30,843 bases of DNA. It comes from Sperchopsis tessellata (Eukaryota; Arthropoda; Insecta; Coleoptera; Hydrophilidae). Within the stretch, counting starts at the first letter, position 1, and each line of letters opens with the position of its first letter. Location: NCBI GenBank assembly GCA_033557685.1, contig JAWQRN010000360.1, positions 1-30,843 of the forward strand. Reading direction: 5' to 3'. The position numbers were made by a program, and so were the translations under genes. The notes beneath the pieces were generated by a model that worked only from the letters and a program-made list of their open reading frames with translations, was not told the DNA's origin and searched no databases. Shown piece by piece: positions 30,843 through 30,843 of this stretch.

Positions 30843-30843
<1 letters not shown>

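Noticed and set aside
1..30843. CRISPR arrays, prokaryotic operons, rRNA or integrated virus
   Set aside because: No regularly spaced repeats, no Shine-Dalgarno-led gene clusters, no rRNA-like conserved blocks and no viral structural genes were seen. The content is that of an animal nuclear intron.

Overview
The window reads as AT-rich nuclear DNA of an insect (at least an arthropod). It has one recognisable host coding exon, no operon-like gene packing, long non-coding stretches and many decayed transposable elements of animal type. The host exon is the first coding exon of a G-protein gamma subunit of the Drosophila Ggamma30A (gamma-e) type, at 3331-3443 on the + strand. A 245-base ATG-free leader precedes it and a GTAAGT splice donor follows. 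No second coding exon was found by eye, so the remaining 27 kb is probably one TE-filled intron.

Layout. 1-3085: upstream DNA with hAT transposase remnants (1330-1515 weak, 2146-2285 clear, ACCGG-type subterminal repeats 2505-2552). 3086-3443: leader and Ggamma exon. 3444-4850: start of the intron. 4851-5005: a short fold-back derivative of a Penelope-like element. 5381-5922: an old tandem duplication. 7030-7245: a broken copy of the Ggamma exon with part of its flanks. 7670-8111: an (AT)n tract and a pogo/Tigger-type MITE. 8895-9600: LINE fragment (-). 10721-11660: Penelope-like element with GIY-YIG domain (-). 11945-13310: LINE fragment (-). 13341-14659: Tc1/mariner-type element with terminal inverted repeats. 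15355-16300: LINE fragment (-). 18680-18850: fragment of an uncharacterised Cys-containing family (-). 19620-20472: internally deleted pogo/Tigger element (-). 21803-21955: second Penelope fold-back derivative. 22184-23394: mariner with TIRs and TA duplications. 24897-25519: a recent tandem duplication of about 312 bp. 26220-26420: LINE fragment (-). 26670-28300: piggyBac transposase pseudogene (-). 28982-29155 and 29440-30300: LINE fragments (+). 30307-30684: a large, well-matched inverted repeat. 30811-30842: an (AT)n tract.

No element here has an intact open reading frame. Several have visible losses at catalytic positions, so the TEs are relics. The only gene likely to be expressed is the gamma subunit, which would work with G-beta to anchor and modulate heterotrimeric G-protein signalling at the membrane. 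Nothing in the window looks like a new multi-gene system. The most notable structures are the decayed second copy of the Ggamma exon, the Penelope fold-back derivatives and the 175-bp-arm palindrome at the right edge. All family assignments come from recognising peptide motifs by eye, without database searches.
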